From Epiperipatus broadwayi (lineage: Eukaryota; Onychophora; Udeonychophora; Euonychophora; Peripatidae): 64,000 nt of DNA. The stretch covers positions 8,890,876-8,954,875 of the forward strand of contig JAQFVV010000030.1 of the NCBI GenBank assembly GCA_028023455.1, in the 5' to 3' direction. Position 1 is the stretch's first letter; every line of letters begins with the position of its first letter. Shown here one piece after another: positions 1 to 12,740 of this stretch. A model generated the notes under the pieces. That model searched no databases. It was given only the letters and a program-made list of their open reading frames with translations, and was not told where the DNA came from. The translations under genes were made by a program, and so were the position numbers.

Positions 1-1129
1 TTTTGAATTGTTCTTTGATAATTTTGTTTTAAATTTGTTTACTGGGTTCCTAAAAATAATTTGCCTGCAATCATATATTCTTAAGTTTTTGCTAAAGATT
101 GCAAATCATTTCTTAGAGCAGATGTTTTATCGTTAATATACACACGGATAAATATTACATATTTTACCATTACATCTTTTTTATAAACTTCACAAGAGAT
201 CTTTTTTTCGTCTTTGCGCTATATGCCCTTTAATGTGTAAGTTGCATTTTTGCTACAACAACTCAGACATCTGACCAGTTGAGACAAGATTGCCTCAATA
301 GATATATATGTGGCCATTTATGCACTCCTAAAGAAAAGTCCAACCTGTAGAATGAGCTTTGATGAGCTAATATAAAAGAACACTGATTGACAGGGGAAAA
401 AATCTTTTAATATAATACGAAAAGTCATGACAATATAACCAAAGCTGTAATCACATTAACTCTTATCCTATTCACACTATTCTATGCATCTGTAATATGT
501 GTCAAGTGTACACTCATAAAACCTTTGAAACATAAATAATGCAAATATATAGTTGAACATTTTCTTTTGCACCATGAACATGCATTTTTAAACCTTTTTT
601 TTATTCATTACAAAAATAATGGCATCTATCAACAAAATAAATGATTATGAATTTTGATAGCAACAATACAATTTATTGTTTGATTTGTTTCAAAGCATTG
701 ATTGCTTTTAAGTTTGCTGTCACATTTTATTTATGTTTAACAAACAACAAATTTAATGAATACATATGCAAATGAGAAATCAATAAAATACGTGAAGAAA
801 GATTAAAAGTTATTTTATTACATTTAATTTTTTAAGTAATTATTTTAGAATTTTTTCTTTTTTACAGTTTATTAGCTATTTTTAAAAATATATATATCTT
901 GAAATATTTGTGACTAAAAATTACAAGATTTTACTTAGGCTTATTCAAATTGAAGAAAATACTGATAAAATATATTAATAACAAAATACTTCCTATGTAA
1001 TGACCAAAAGCAAAAATGTGTTTGTTTTGAACTTAATGTTTGAGTTGCATGGTGGATAAGATAAATAAATACTTTATAATTAAACAAGAATTAGTTTTGT
1101 ATAACATTATTGTTGAAGTACAATATAGC
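1..1129. other. AT-rich intron or upstream sequence
   Basis: No exon, RNA gene or element was recognised. The first KLHDC4 exon, which should encode a short lysine-rich N-terminus ending just before the acidic-helix residues at 2116, was looked for and not found. Only A/T runs and stop-filled frames are seen. Confidence 0.5.
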
Positions 1130-1607
1130 GTTCAAACAAGCTCTTATTAATAAGTGCGGTAAGAGAAAATATTTAAAATCTCTATCCAGAATACTGGTTT
1201 TGAGCTTATGGCTCACTTCAGTGAAGAGTAGAATATTCAGACACTAGATCCAAAATATCAACTCAAAACCCAGCACTTATTTCATACATAACTATTGTGA
1301 TGACTTGTTTCATTGATTATTATAATTTACCTTTAAGGCTTTGGCTATTAATATATGGTGGATTTGAATTTGGTTCAGTCCCATGTAGCTACTTGAGATA
1401 GATAGCTGAAGTTAAAGACTTTTTTATGTCTGAAAATTTCAGAGTTTCTTCTCAATATTAAATAAGTGCTGGATTTTGAGTTGATATTTTGGATCTAGTG
1501 TCTGAATATTCTATTCCTCAATGAGGTGAGCCATAAGCTCAAAACCAATTGGTCTGGGGATAAGAAATATTTTCTCTTACTGCACTTATCAATTAAGAGC
1601 TTGTTTG
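1130..1607. repeat. Family C inverted repeat element with degenerate hammerhead cores
   Basis: About 150 bp at 1135-1283 is inverted at 1455-1605 (for example AGCTCTTATTAATAAGTGC against GCACTTATCAATTAAGAGCT). The middle, 1340-1450, resembles the body of family B at 58550-58690: both carry GGCTTTGG, a stretch reading GTTCAGTCCCAT, and the text leading to TCTCAATA. Each arm carries a hairpin GAGC-CATAA-GCTC in the place where a hammerhead stem II would be. The core is altered in both arms: A9 reads T and G12 reads A. This looks like an old, dead relative of the hammerhead-bearing units described at 57.7 kb. Confidence 0.6.
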
Positions 1608-2115
1608 AGCTATTGGTACACTATCTGTACTGTTTTTGTAAATACAAGCTCATAAAAGCAATGCCCCTATATTTATGACTTGCTTTATTGATAATTATTG
1701 TTGAAGTAGAATTAATTAAATAGGAACAATATACAGTATATTATTTCTTGAAATTATTTGAAGAAAATAATAAAATGCATTAGTGTGCAAATATAACATG
1801 ATAATTTTATCTATAAATATTTTTATTAAAAATTGAAAATATATTAAAAAGTTTAAGAAATAAATGATAAGATAGTTTTAATAATTTTAATATTTTTCTT
1901 TTTTTTTTAATTCTTTCCTTCGTAAAAAGCAAATAGTAGCAGAATGTATAAAATCTTATGGGTTTAGATAAAAATCAGATTTTAATAGTTTGAGGATCCT
2001 TAGTTTATATAAATAATATTGATATTTTGTCTAAATTTTTACAACATTTTGATTTTTAATGTATCAAAAAAAAAGTACTATTGAATTAAATAATATTTAT
2101 TTCTTATATTATTAG

Positions 2116-2207
2116 GATGAAGTTGAACAAATTATTGCTCGTTTTCATACGGAAGGTAAAAAGAGACAAGAAGTAAGTGAAAAACTTACTTCACCACCAT
2201 CTGCAAG
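2116..2207 (+). CDS. KLHDC4: KLHDC4 exon (N-terminal helix segment)
   Basis: Internal exon of 92 nt that encodes about 30 residues beginning DEVEQIIARFHTEGKK and ending in SPPSA. It is bounded by an ATTAG acceptor (AG at 2114-2115) and a GTAATG donor at 2208. It starts in phase 0 and leaves two bases (AG) that are completed by the first base of the exon at 17184 to give Arg. In known KLHDC4 proteins this is the charged region just before the kelch repeats, where an acidic helix is followed by a proline-rich spacer. The upstream exon carrying the start codon is not visible. Assignment rests on frame continuity with the following exon and on the order of motifs along the protein. KLHDC4 is a poorly characterised kelch beta-propeller protein, so its cellular role cannot be read from sequence. 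Confidence 0.85.
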
Positions 2208-3300
2208 GTAATGAAATAAATATGCATTATTCTAGATGTATAAAAAATTATTGTTTTGGTTTGATATAAAATTTCATGTAGGGATCATTTTATTTTAACT
2301 CAACCAACTGAAATGGAAATTTGAATCATGTTGTATGCCACTAATATCTATAAAGAACATTGAAAATCCAGAGTTTTAGTATTTTTAGAATTACAGTTTA
2401 GTTTATAAAAAATTTTGAAAATGGTTAAAAACACAAAAATTATCATAAATTAGTAATTCATTGTCATATAGAACTGAATTTTGATTCATTTTAAAGCTGT
2501 TTTAATACTCATTAATTTAAAGTTCTTTTAAAACTCTTCAATTTTATATAAAAGAAGTGTCTTGAAATAAAAAAAAAAAAAAATTTCTTCTCAGTTTTCA
2601 AAATTGTGATTTTGGGAAATCTCAAACACCTTTTTCTATTTTTTTAAAATAAATTATAAGCTAAAATTTAGATATTTTATAATCTTATGTCCAAATTTTT
2701 GTCATTAGATAAGTTTGGTATCTTATTTTTAAAAAATTGTAGAAAATGATTTGCTTTTTGTCATTAATGGATTTTCATAATGTTGGGCTATATGTAATAT
2801 TTTATTAATTGAAGTTATAGTTAACCTATGTTTTTCTCTGTGGAATGTGGCTTTGTTAGCTTTCCGTTATATAAGCCATTTTAAACTATATCTTTGTTGA
2901 AATAATGCTTAGGGTACTAAATGAAATAATAATGTATTTCTTTTCTTATGAAGATTTAGTTAGATTGAACACGTAAATAAGTTTATTATATTATTGCCAG
3001 AAAAGTCCCCTAAGACTTCCAATTCTATTTACAAGTTAATGTACCGTTTGTTTGGAAGAAGATAATCTGAACCAGCAGAAGCTTGTTACATTGTGGCCTG
3101 CTTTTATGTATAAATGAATTCCAAGTAAGAATGGTTTTAATGGAGTTTTTAGTGTTCAAAATTTTATAACAATCATAAAAACTATCTTTCAGCATGACTG
3201 AACAAAAATCTAAAAAGATTCATTCACTCATTTATAATTATAATTCATTTTCTAAAAATAAACATAGAGCTAGTGTTTAAAAATCTATGAAAAATTATAA
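2208..3300. other. Intron, no recognised feature
   Basis: AT-rich intron immediately after the first visible exon. A 15-nt A run ends near 2582. No coding or RNA signal was recognised. Confidence 0.5.
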
Positions 3301-5330
3301 GTTGGGGATGATTGTTAAGTGATTTTTGAAATTAAAGATAACATGAAAACATATAATAAATATCTAAAAATACATTCTTCTGAAAAAATTGATTCTGCAA
3401 GAAATAATTTTGAAATACACTATCCAAGTAATGAAAAAAGCATATGGAAATTTATTGATATTGATATCTCAGTTTCATTTATTGATAAATCATTTGTAAA
3501 GAAAAAAAAATCTAGAAAAAAATAAAAAGAGGTGACAGATGTTTGATAGAAGAAATAGAAATGTTTGTTATAATTTAATAAGATTGCACCAACTAATTGC
3601 CACAGAGAACAAATGATGATTCTGTCTTTTCTGCCAAAGAGCTTTAATATTCAGAAAAATTCTGATATTAGCAATAATATGAGTAAAGCTATAGAAAAAA
3701 AATAATGATTCAGAAAATAATTTGATCATTTCTTTACCATAAAATCTAGAAAATTTTTGATATAAAGATTGTATTCTTATTAATAAATTTGTATATTAAT
3801 AATGAAATCAAAAATAATATCTGATAAGAAAGATGTAATAATGAGAGAAAGAAATGCCTGTGTAATTGTTTATAAAAGATTAGATGATTTACAAAAACTT
3901 TATCAAACATTCAAAAACTGGTATCCTAAGAACAAAATTGTGCTTTTGACATTTTATGAGTTTCATCAAAGCAATGTATTTTTGTTGATATTAATAGTAT
4001 TACCTCGTACAAGCAGAATACATTTGGAAGATTTAACTTTAAATGTTGGAGAATCTACCTTTGAAAGTTTTAGCAAACATTTTTGGCTAAATAAGGTGTA
4101 ACTCATTACATCCAAAATGTCATTGAAAAGTGTACAGAATCTCCTAGCATTAGTTACTATTAAAAGTTCATTGATTCAGAAACTTTAGAATGATTTATTT
4201 TTTTTAAATAAAATCAGTTGAGAAGTGGATATGTATAGGTTGTTTTATCGTAAAGATTTTAAATAATGTATCAGAAGAATGTGCTGATGTTTTTGTGAAA
4301 ATTATTTAAAATTTAAAACCCATGTTGCATAGTAGTAGAACTCATTCTTTATTTATTTGAAATGACAGATAAGAGGACATTTTTATGATTTATTTTTTTA
4401 CAGAAAGTAATATGTTCTGTCCTGTAAAATGTGTCAGTCTTATTGTTAGACAAAACATAGATGTCAGTACACCCATTTAATGTATTCTGTTGAGAAAAAA
4501 TGAAATAAATATTACTTTTATATTCATTTCTGGGCTCTTTGACACAGTTACTTTTTAGAAAATTTAAAATCCAAACTAATATCACTTATTAAAAAGGTGG
4601 TACCAAATCTTAAGAATTGTTTCTCAGATAACAATATTGCTCATTATAAAAATAGAAAAAAAAAAATTTGAATATGCTGAATGAAATTTCTTTGCTAGAT
4701 CTCATGGCAAGAATGCATGTGATGGCTTTGGGAGGAATTGTTGATTAGATTGATGCAAAGTTAGCTTTCAAAGGTTATAATAATCAGATCTCAAAATATC
4801 CTTTTGAGTTCTCAAAGCAAACATTTTCAATCATTCACTTTGGATATTTTATTAGTGAAGACTACAAAGTCAGTGAAATAAAATTAGCTTCAGTATTTCA
4901 AAAAGCAAAAACTATTTCTAGAATACAAAAGATTTTCTATGTTCTGCCAAAGCACAGTCTAAACTCACTACCAGATTTTATTTATTCAGCAATGTTAAAA
5001 CTTTACTATCCAAGATATATGTGAAATGTTTCGGAAAATTGATTTGGTACCTAAATTGTTAAACATTATGCTTATGATTGTGATAGCTTATATTTTTGCT
5101 AAATATGATAATGATAACTTTGACAAAGTAACAATTATTTTTTTTCACAAGGACCATTACTTTCATATGCCCTATGATGTGGGATGTCCAAGAAATTTTT
5201 GTTATTGTCCTCATTCAAGTGGATCTTATTTCCATCAATACTGCATATATCTTAAAGTGATCTGTCAAGATCAAATTCTGTATTACTCAGATTTAAAAAA
5301 AAATGAAGCAATTAAACTCAACTAAACTTC
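3300..5330 (+). pseudogene. Decayed copy of a multi-copy invertebrate gene or transposon
   Basis: Several short frames in the same order resemble one repetitive invertebrate protein family that I recognise by motif but cannot name. 3802-4101 contains LYQTFKNWYPKNKI, which in the family precedes a block like ELRPK. Around 4362-4480 a broken frame reads VLQN followed by HPF. 4618-4660 reads CFSDNNIAHYKNRK, like the family's YFSDGAASQYKN block. 4700-4726 reads SHGKNACDG, like SHGKSPCDGIGG. 4890-4960 reads AKTISRIQK. Frameshifts and stops separate all of these blocks, so no protein is made. The ORFs at 3319-3525 and 5026-5325 probably belong to the two ends of the same copy, but I cannot match them. 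In intact members the blocks fit an RNase H-like fold, which is an inference from general shape only. Confidence 0.5.
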
Positions 5331-5430
5331 ATCAAATATTGTGTTAAGTAGCAAACTGAAAATTTTCTGAACAAATGTCCATATTTGAGAATTATTTTAA
5401 ATAATTCATAAAATCAAGAAAATCTGAATG

Positions 5431-6178
5431 CTGTGTATTGAAACAGTAAGATATTGCCATGCAAATCTTAGTTTCACTTTGCCTTCCTCTTACCTACCCA
5501 TATTAGGCTTATCTTTGGCACATCTATAAGTTATTGTTAGATGAACCTAGGGCTATGTTAATTTTAGAGTCTTTTGTTTCTCTCTGATCACCGGTACCAG
5601 CAAGAAATTATACTATTAGTAGCATCAGATGCATTAGCACGTAGATGGCATTGTGGAGATTAGACTTTGGATTCGAACTTGGGATTTCTAGGAGGCAACC
5701 CTTCCTCCATGTCTGGGGTTTAAATTCTGCAGTGGGTTAGCATGATAGATGAATTTTGACCGTTACATAGTATTTTTTTTCCCAATCCATGGCGCCCAAG
5801 GTGGGGTGCCAAACGTGGAAAAAATATACTATGTAATGGTCAGAATTCATCTATCTTGCTAACACACTACAGAATTTAAACTCTAGACATGGAACTCAAC
5901 ACTAGGAAGGGTTGCCTCCTAGAAATCCCAAGTTCGAATCCAAAGTCTAAGCTCCACAACGCCATCTACATGATAACGCATCTGATGCTCTTAATAGTAT
6001 AATTTCTTGCCAGTAGCGGTGGTCAGGGGGAAACAAGAGACACTAAAATTAACATATCCCTAGATTTGTCAAACAATAACTTATAGATGTGCCAAAGATA
6101 AGTCTAATATGGGTAGGTAAGAGGAAGGCAAAGTGAAAGATTTGCAGGGCATATTTTACTGTTTCACAGTATACTGAA
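5431..6178. repeat. Large palindrome (foldback), possible inverted LTR pair
   Basis: Left arm 5431-5780 is the near-perfect reverse complement of right arm 5819-6178; an example is TTTGCCTTCCTCTTACC at about 5478 against GGTAAGAGGAAGGCAAA at about 6115. The 38-bp loop at 5781-5818 is GC-rich and contains TGGCGCCCAAGGTGGGG. That resembles a tRNA-Lys primer binding site, which in retroelements follows directly after a 5' LTR ending in CA. The arms may therefore be two head-to-head LTRs. A tRNA B-box-like string (GTTCGAATCC) also occurs at about 5932. No ORF is present. Confidence 0.75.
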
Positions 6179-7379
6179 TGAATTTAATTAGTTTAAAATT
6201 TTAAGTTTTATGTTCTATACATAATTTTTATTTACTTTATGGGATTTATTTCAAATGTATGATTAAATTTTATTTTTTAAAAATAATTGAAAATTTAAAA
6301 GTGTATATGTAGAAATTTTATAATTATAATCATGATAACAACAAAAATAAATGTGGGCCATCAGTGTTGGGAGGGGGGTTAAAAAAAAAGAAACAAAAAA
6401 CCTTTTTATTTTAATTTAAACCATTTTTGGAGGGGGGGGGGGAGTTGGGAGGACTATATATTTTTTTTGTATTAATGTTGTAATAGCAAAATTGAATTTT
6501 TCTTATTGCTTATCATATTATATTAATAATGTGAAACATTTATTAGGAAGTTTGCTTATCTAAGTTTTAAGGCTTTATAACATTAACAATCCAAAGTTAT
6601 TAAGCTGGAATGTAATTTACTTTTTTAATTAATCTATTTTTTTCTGCTTCTTATTCCCATTAATGTGCACATATATCTGACCTTTATATAATAAAACAAA
6701 AATATATTTAACGATTGATGAAATTAAAAATAATAAATTATTGCTAATAGTTGTTTTACTTCTCACCTATAATTAAATTAAATAAATAGTAACAAAATAC
6801 AAGAGCAGTTTTCATAAAAATATACACAAAAAAGTTAAGTATTATTAGCATTGGCATTAACCATATTGAATAGAATCCCTAATTTAAGAGCTTTTCAATT
6901 ACTAATCTTTTTTGAAGCTTCAAATATATTAATTCAAAAGAACATAATTTTTTTTTTATACTTAATTGAAGATACTTGAGAAGTCTGAAGTTGTTTAATA
7001 ACAGGAAATACATTAAGATTAATTTTTTTGTGTGTTTTTTTGGGTTTTTTTCACCATTCATAAGCTGACCTAGGGTACAGATTCATTGAAAAATGATTTT
7101 TGGAACACTAGAACTTGGACCTCGAACTTCATTATTAATTGTTGTAGAAAACTTGATTCATATTTTGAGTTTGCAAAATCAAGTCTCAATTTTTTCACTG
7201 AGTTAAAATCATTATTATTGATTTGCTCTAAATCAAATATATTGACAAGAAAATGAGTTGAAGTTCAAACTATGTTATATGTGTTTTTAAATTTTTTCTT
7301 AATATTCTTATATTGCATCATATTCTATATGTATTATTTTGTTGAGACTATAGAATGACATAATATAAACCTGTGTAAT
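6179..7379. other. Intron with homopolymer tracts
   Basis: Low-complexity G and A tracts lie at 6370-6450, including ten Gs in a row. The rest is AT-rich. The minus-strand frame at 6879-7061 is lysine and leucine rich with no recognisable motif and is not called as a gene. Confidence 0.5.
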
Positions 7380-9690
7380 CTATGCAGTCCCCAATGCAAG
7401 AGAAATCCTAGTGCTAATACAAAAATCATCTTACTTCGCTAAACTTGGTCTTCATGCAACTTTTTACCAAATACCAGTATGCAAAGAAACTTCACTGCAA
7501 TTAACAATTACAATCCACTTAGGATTATTTAACTATAACCATCTGCCAAATATATTTCAGGCAAAAGTGGTATGTTGCTTAATGGATTAGGAGTAATCTT
7601 ATACTTTAATGACATTAATTACAGCTAACTCAATATATTTAGAAATAGAGTTAATCAAGTATGTAAAAAACTTTAAAGTTTCAGAGTGGTACATCGAAAA
7701 ATGTATATGAAAATTAAAGTTTCTAGGGCATATATCACATGATGGAAAAGCCCAGCACAAGACAATATCAGAACAGTTAAAAACACATCTAGACCAAAAA
7801 ATGTGAAAGAAAGGCATTTCTGGGATTAATCAACTACTTCAAAGTTTTTCTTAAAGGGAAAGTACATGTGGCCAACCCCTTTACAACCTACCAAAGAAAA
7901 GTCAAAAATAGAATGGGCAACCACCCAAAAGGAAGCATTCGTCAAAACAAAATCTTTAATATCAGATAAATTGCTAATACATTATGTCAGCCACAGCTGA
8001 TGCATCAGACTATGGAGGGGTGGTGGTGTTAACCTGTCCCACATACAATGATGAGAGATCAATAGCATATGAATCTTGGACGCTGACAAATGCAGAAAGA
8101 AATTACAGTCAGCTTGGTAAAGAGGCCCTGGTAATAGTCTTTGGAATAAAGAAATTTCCATCAATATATAGATGGATGAAGTTTCATAGTGATAACTGAT
8201 CACTTCAGTCCATGTATGCTGTATTGGATAACATTTCTATTGGCGTATGATTATGAATTAAATTATAAAAAGGGCAGTTTAATCCAACATGCAGATGCAC
8301 TCTCACAAATGCTAGACATAATTGAAGTAAAGAAAATAACATGGCTATTAATTATATAAATAATCTAAATTCACAATTGTTAAACAGTAAAAAAATAGCG
8401 TTATAGACTTTTGAGGATCCAGGATACCAGCTACTGCAGAAAACGATTAGTAGAGGTTGGCCTAGTAAAACCTCAAAATTTCCCATTACACTATTGGAAT
8501 GTTCAGTTAAACCAATTCATTTGCAAAGGATGTATATTAAATGGAGATAGAGTTCTAATAGCTACTAAAGGCAGTAATCAGATACTCAAGATGCTGCATA
8601 ATGAACACCCGTGAGTAGTATGCTGAAAGCATTGGCCTGAAGCTATGTCTGGTGATCTAAGATACATTAAGACATTGAGTCATTTACAAAAAATCTGCAC
8701 GACATATCACTCAACATAAAAAGAATGTAACTCATAGCTACATGCAAAAACTGCTTGAGAACGCATCCACATAAACCAAGCCAATGCATTCATGGAACTG
8801 TAGATGTTTACTCTCACTGGATAGAATATTGCATCGTAAAAAAATCACAGATAGTGATGAGATTATTGATAAGCTGAATGAAATATTTTTGGTCCAAGAT
8901 TACCCAAAAACTTTTATTTTAGTTAATGGCTCTCATTTTTCATCTGACAAATTCAAATAATATTTAGAGATATGAGGCATTAAACACATGCACTCATTCC
9001 CTTATCATGGGGAAAGTAACGTGTTAGCAGAAAAAGCAGTAAATCAACTGAAATTGGCATTAAAAAAAAGAAAATCCTACAAAAATGCAAGAAACACTTC
9101 ACCAGAAATTATTACATCAGCACTCTACTCAATAGCAGCAAGTGGGAAGTCCCCAGTAGAATTATTAATTAAACTGAAGCAAGGACAAAACTAACCCTGC
9201 TACTATCAACCATACTCACACAAACATAGAAGCAGAATAGGAAACATTTAACGTGGGAGATAAAGGGTCAGAGATAACCTATGTAAAACATGGATCAAGG
9301 GAGAAGTTGCCAACCCATCATCCAAATTCATAGTAATCATACAAACTGAAGACAATAAGACACATAAATCACATACACTGCTGCAGCTCTGGAAGCTGGG
9401 AAAATGTAATAAATTCTTACGGAAGCAGCAAAGATAAGGCGCAAACCCTACAACCAGAAACTCAAAAGGGAAAAGCAATAAAGAAAACAATATCACAAAA
9501 AGAAGGGAATGTAGCGGTTGTAGTAAATGGAAAAGAAAATAATCTAGCAGATGAAGAATATGGTAAAGAAATATTGTCGAGATCCCAAAGAAGAAAAGTT
9601 CACCCTAGTTTTGAAAGACTATGTTTGTTAAAAATTTTGGATCTGTATAAAAGGAAACTCTCATAGTGCAACTTCTAGTCCTGTGTAGTG
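7380..9690 (+). pseudogene. Ty3/Gypsy pol relic (RT, RNase H, integrase)
   Basis: A 5'-truncated, frameshifted Gypsy polyprotein. 7440-7560 reads YFAKLGLHATFYQIPV and then GLFNYNHLP, the reverse transcriptase block before its catalytic YxDD, which is lost here. 7712-7750 reads FLGHISHDGK, and 7825-7850 reads the thumb/connection motif GLINYF. 7984-8199 is RNase H: TADASDYGGVV, then SWTLTNAERNYSQLGKEAL and FGIKKF. 8700-9194 holds integrase pieces, including THPHKPSQCIHGT, a segment around DVYSHWIEYC, and HGESNVLAEKAVNQLKLALK. 9280-9390 carries the post-integrase block (WIKGEVANP ... LLQL). 9580-9615 gives a basic SQRRK tail typical of the end of such polyproteins. Multiple stops and frameshifts show it is inactive. 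No envelope-like ORF is seen. Confidence 0.85.
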
Positions 9691-9697
9691 GAGGAAA

Positions 9698-10090
9698 TGT
9701 GTGATATAGTTAGAGAGCAGTCAACTGACAACCAGAAAACACTATCGGTTGGTTTCACACACCCCACATTGGAAAGTTAGTACACAGAACAAAAAAGAAA
9801 AAATGAGCAGTTAGTCATGGTTGCTCACAAAAAACAGATGTATGCTGATTCTCAGAGGAATAAAAATTGTTGTATACACAGCAAGATTAATCTTGCTTTT
9901 TTTGGAAGAGAACCTAGGTAACCTTATAATTTGTGTTATATTTATATATTAATAATTATAACCACTGGAAATAATAAATATTGCTGATCATATAACTTGA
10001 ATGGTCCTGTGTTTGTGAATCGAAAGGGAAGCCAAACTCATTGAGACATTAACTGTAAGGAATTGCTAGAAACTGTTTAATAACATTCAA
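9698..10090 (+). repeat. Probable 3' LTR of the Gypsy relic
   Basis: Directly after the pol tail, a purine tract (GTGGAGGAAA at 9688-9697) is followed by TGTGTGATATAGTTAGAGAG. This is the usual layout of polypurine tract then LTR starting TG. An AATAAA lies near 9970. The 3' end is not certain because there is no 5' LTR in the window to align with, so the end given is a guess near the AACATTCA at about 10080. Confidence 0.45.
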
Positions 10091-12740
10091 TTGCTATATA
10101 TACATATATATCTTTCATGTATCATTATTCATTATAACTGTGTATTACATAAATTTATTACCCGTCCAATTACGGAATTGGTTTTTTTATTCACACTACT
10201 CAATCCATTGCAGTGGAATGGAATGTAAATCATTAGCTAAGAGATTCAAAACATGTGTCAAATGACCCCATCTTAATAGTTTTCTAACAAGTCCTGTAGT
10301 TATTAATCATTAGATGCATTATTTATTACAACTGAGTACATAAAGTACATAAACACTTCTTTATATTTTTAAATAATATTAGATGTCATGTCTGTCAAGT
10401 ATTCTGATCTATATTGAAATCTTGACATGTCTATAATATCTATCAAAGTGTTATTCCCTATTGAAATTATTACTATACTACTTATTAGTTCATTTTAGAT
10501 ATTTATCATTCATTGATCTTCACACAAACAATCTTATTTATTTTTGAAGAGCATTTTTTTTTTTCTGAGTAAACAGTATTCAGCAAAGAACTCCATTTTT
10601 TTTTTCTATTTGGGATTATAACTAGGATACAGTTGCAACATACACGGGGAAAATTATGGTTATTCAATGCTGCAAAATGCAGCTTTTGTAACATTTACAA
10701 ATCAAATTACTTGTAAATCTAATGATTTTTTTTGTTCGGATGTAGTTTTCATAACAAACAAATCCAATGAAGATCATCATTTTATTCTCTTTTTTTGTTT
10801 AGAAGTTGCTCTAGTAATCCACAATCTGTTGATTTATTGATCTTAAATGAGCCAGCATCTGAAAAAAATATATACTTATATACTTCTAACTATATTGTAA
10901 TGGACACTAGGCACATCAATATCCAACACCAGAGGGCACCTAGAATATATAAGTTTATTGGTGTGGATTTTAATGATAAATACTTACCCAGCTACTCAAT
11001 TACTTATAGACATGTAAAATTGTCTCTTGATTGCAGAGAACAGAAATTTTTTTGGAATTTCAATTGGCAGAGTAGACAATTGTAAACAAATGCTAAAACA
11101 GATCTATCAATAAACAGAAATAAACTGTTAATAAACTTTGTTTATTAACAGTTCAATATAGTACAGTTCAAGTACAAACTAAAAATATCCCTTTTATATT
11201 GGTATATATAGTATTTGACATCTGGCAGTTTTAAATATTAATATTCTTAAAATTTTACATTATAATGCTCTGAAGAATGTTACTTTATTATTTATCTGAT
11301 TCTGTTAGATATGTATTCTAAGATTAAATGTGTACACACATATATATATTTTACTTTTGTATAAAAGCAACCAATAACAAATCAGATTATATTAACTATA
11401 AATGTTCACAATGCACAGACCATTACAAAATCTGACATGTATACCGTGCCTTTGATCCTACACCACTTTAAAAGTCAAACAACAATAAATAGGCTCTCAC
11501 CTGCAGTAAAAGCAAAATACAATTCATAGTGAGAAATGTCTCTAAACCCAAGCAGAATCAAAATCATCCTCATAGGGAGGCAAGTAAATATATACACTTG
11601 AGTGTGAAGGATATAACGTCTAAGGATCACTATATAAAGCAAACAAAGTAAATAGGGCAAACTGCATATCAATTTAGCACAATAAAATCAACTTATTGGA
11701 TTATTTATATTGGACACACAAATGTTGACTTATATTAATGATTTTTAATATCTTTGGAGAGACACTAAATTTTAATTACACTAAATTTTAACTATTTAAA
11801 ATAACCAAATCTTATATATTTTTTAAAAACTTTTTTTTTAGGAGAAAGATTGATCTAAAACTGTTGATTATTGTAAAACTAAATTTTGATTCGTAAAATC
11901 ACAGAAATGATTTTAAAACTCGTTAGAAGGAAAAAAAAATATTTTAAGAACATTTTTTTTAAATCTCAGTTAAATTTTAAAAGAAATAGCATCTATACCT
12001 TTAGAATAAAATATTTAAAACTATTCAAAGCATGCCATGATATATTAAATACATGCGGTCCTCGCTTTAGTACCTGATTGGTTCCTGAAATGTGTATGAA
12101 ACTTGAAATATACGAATGTAGAGCAATGTAAAAAAAGAATATCAAAAAGTATTTTTAAAATAGTTATTTTTTAATGAGGTGTATTAGCATATACATAAAT
12201 AACACTATTGATTAGTATCTGATGTTTTCTTTGTAAATTTATCAAGAGATATTTGAATTGTACTCTTTCTCTTTTCTTGATAAAAAGTTCCATAAAATGC
12301 TGTGTCTTTTTTTTTTGCTCTTCATATGAAATAGCAAATTGTATGAAAGTAGAGGATCACCTGTATTTGGACTTAACAAGTGTAAAATATAAGTATTAAG
12401 AGTAAATTAATATAAAAGATAGATACATAAAATCATCTAAATTAAATTATAAATATATCTGGCTTGTTGATAACAAAAGTTTATCAAATAGTTCATAAAA
12501 TAAATAAGCAGCCTTACCTTCAGTCCAAGATATGGCTGAGCAGATATTATTTTTTTCTATAAAAGTGGAATTATATATTTACGTATATACATTTTTGAAA
12601 ACAGAGCTTTTTGTTGGTTTACTCATAAAGTCATTCCATTTACAGGTTTTCATATTGTAGTCACCATCGAACTTTGTGTTTCCAGATAGAATTGGTATGA
12701 AATCTTCAATGTAGAGTTGGTATGAATTTTTTTTACTGTT
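10091..12740. other. Intron; one exon-like ORF at 10803-11085
   Basis: Mostly AT-rich and featureless. 10803-11085 (+) is open after a good pyrimidine tract and TTTAG acceptor. It would splice in frame (phase 2 to a one-base start) onto the KLHDC4 exon at 2116-2207, reads RSCSSNPQSVDLLILNEP, and ends in a stop. Three AATAAA hexamers follow at about 11109-11135. It has no known motif, so it is noted rather than called as a gene. Around 12052-12140 is a short string, GCGGTCCTCGCTTTAGTACC, that reads like a dispersed repeat. Confidence 0.35.

Noticed and set aside
4349-4585. 78-aa minus-strand ORF
   Set aside because: Lies opposite the decayed multi-copy gene, whose + strand frames carry the recognisable motifs.
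5585-5615. Hammerhead core in the 5.4-kb palindrome (CTGATCACCGG...GCAAGAAAT)
   Set aside because: The invariant G8 is C in both arms and no stem II forms next to GAAA.
8988-9194. Independent small protein gene
   Set aside because: It is the C-terminal part of the Gypsy integrase relic.
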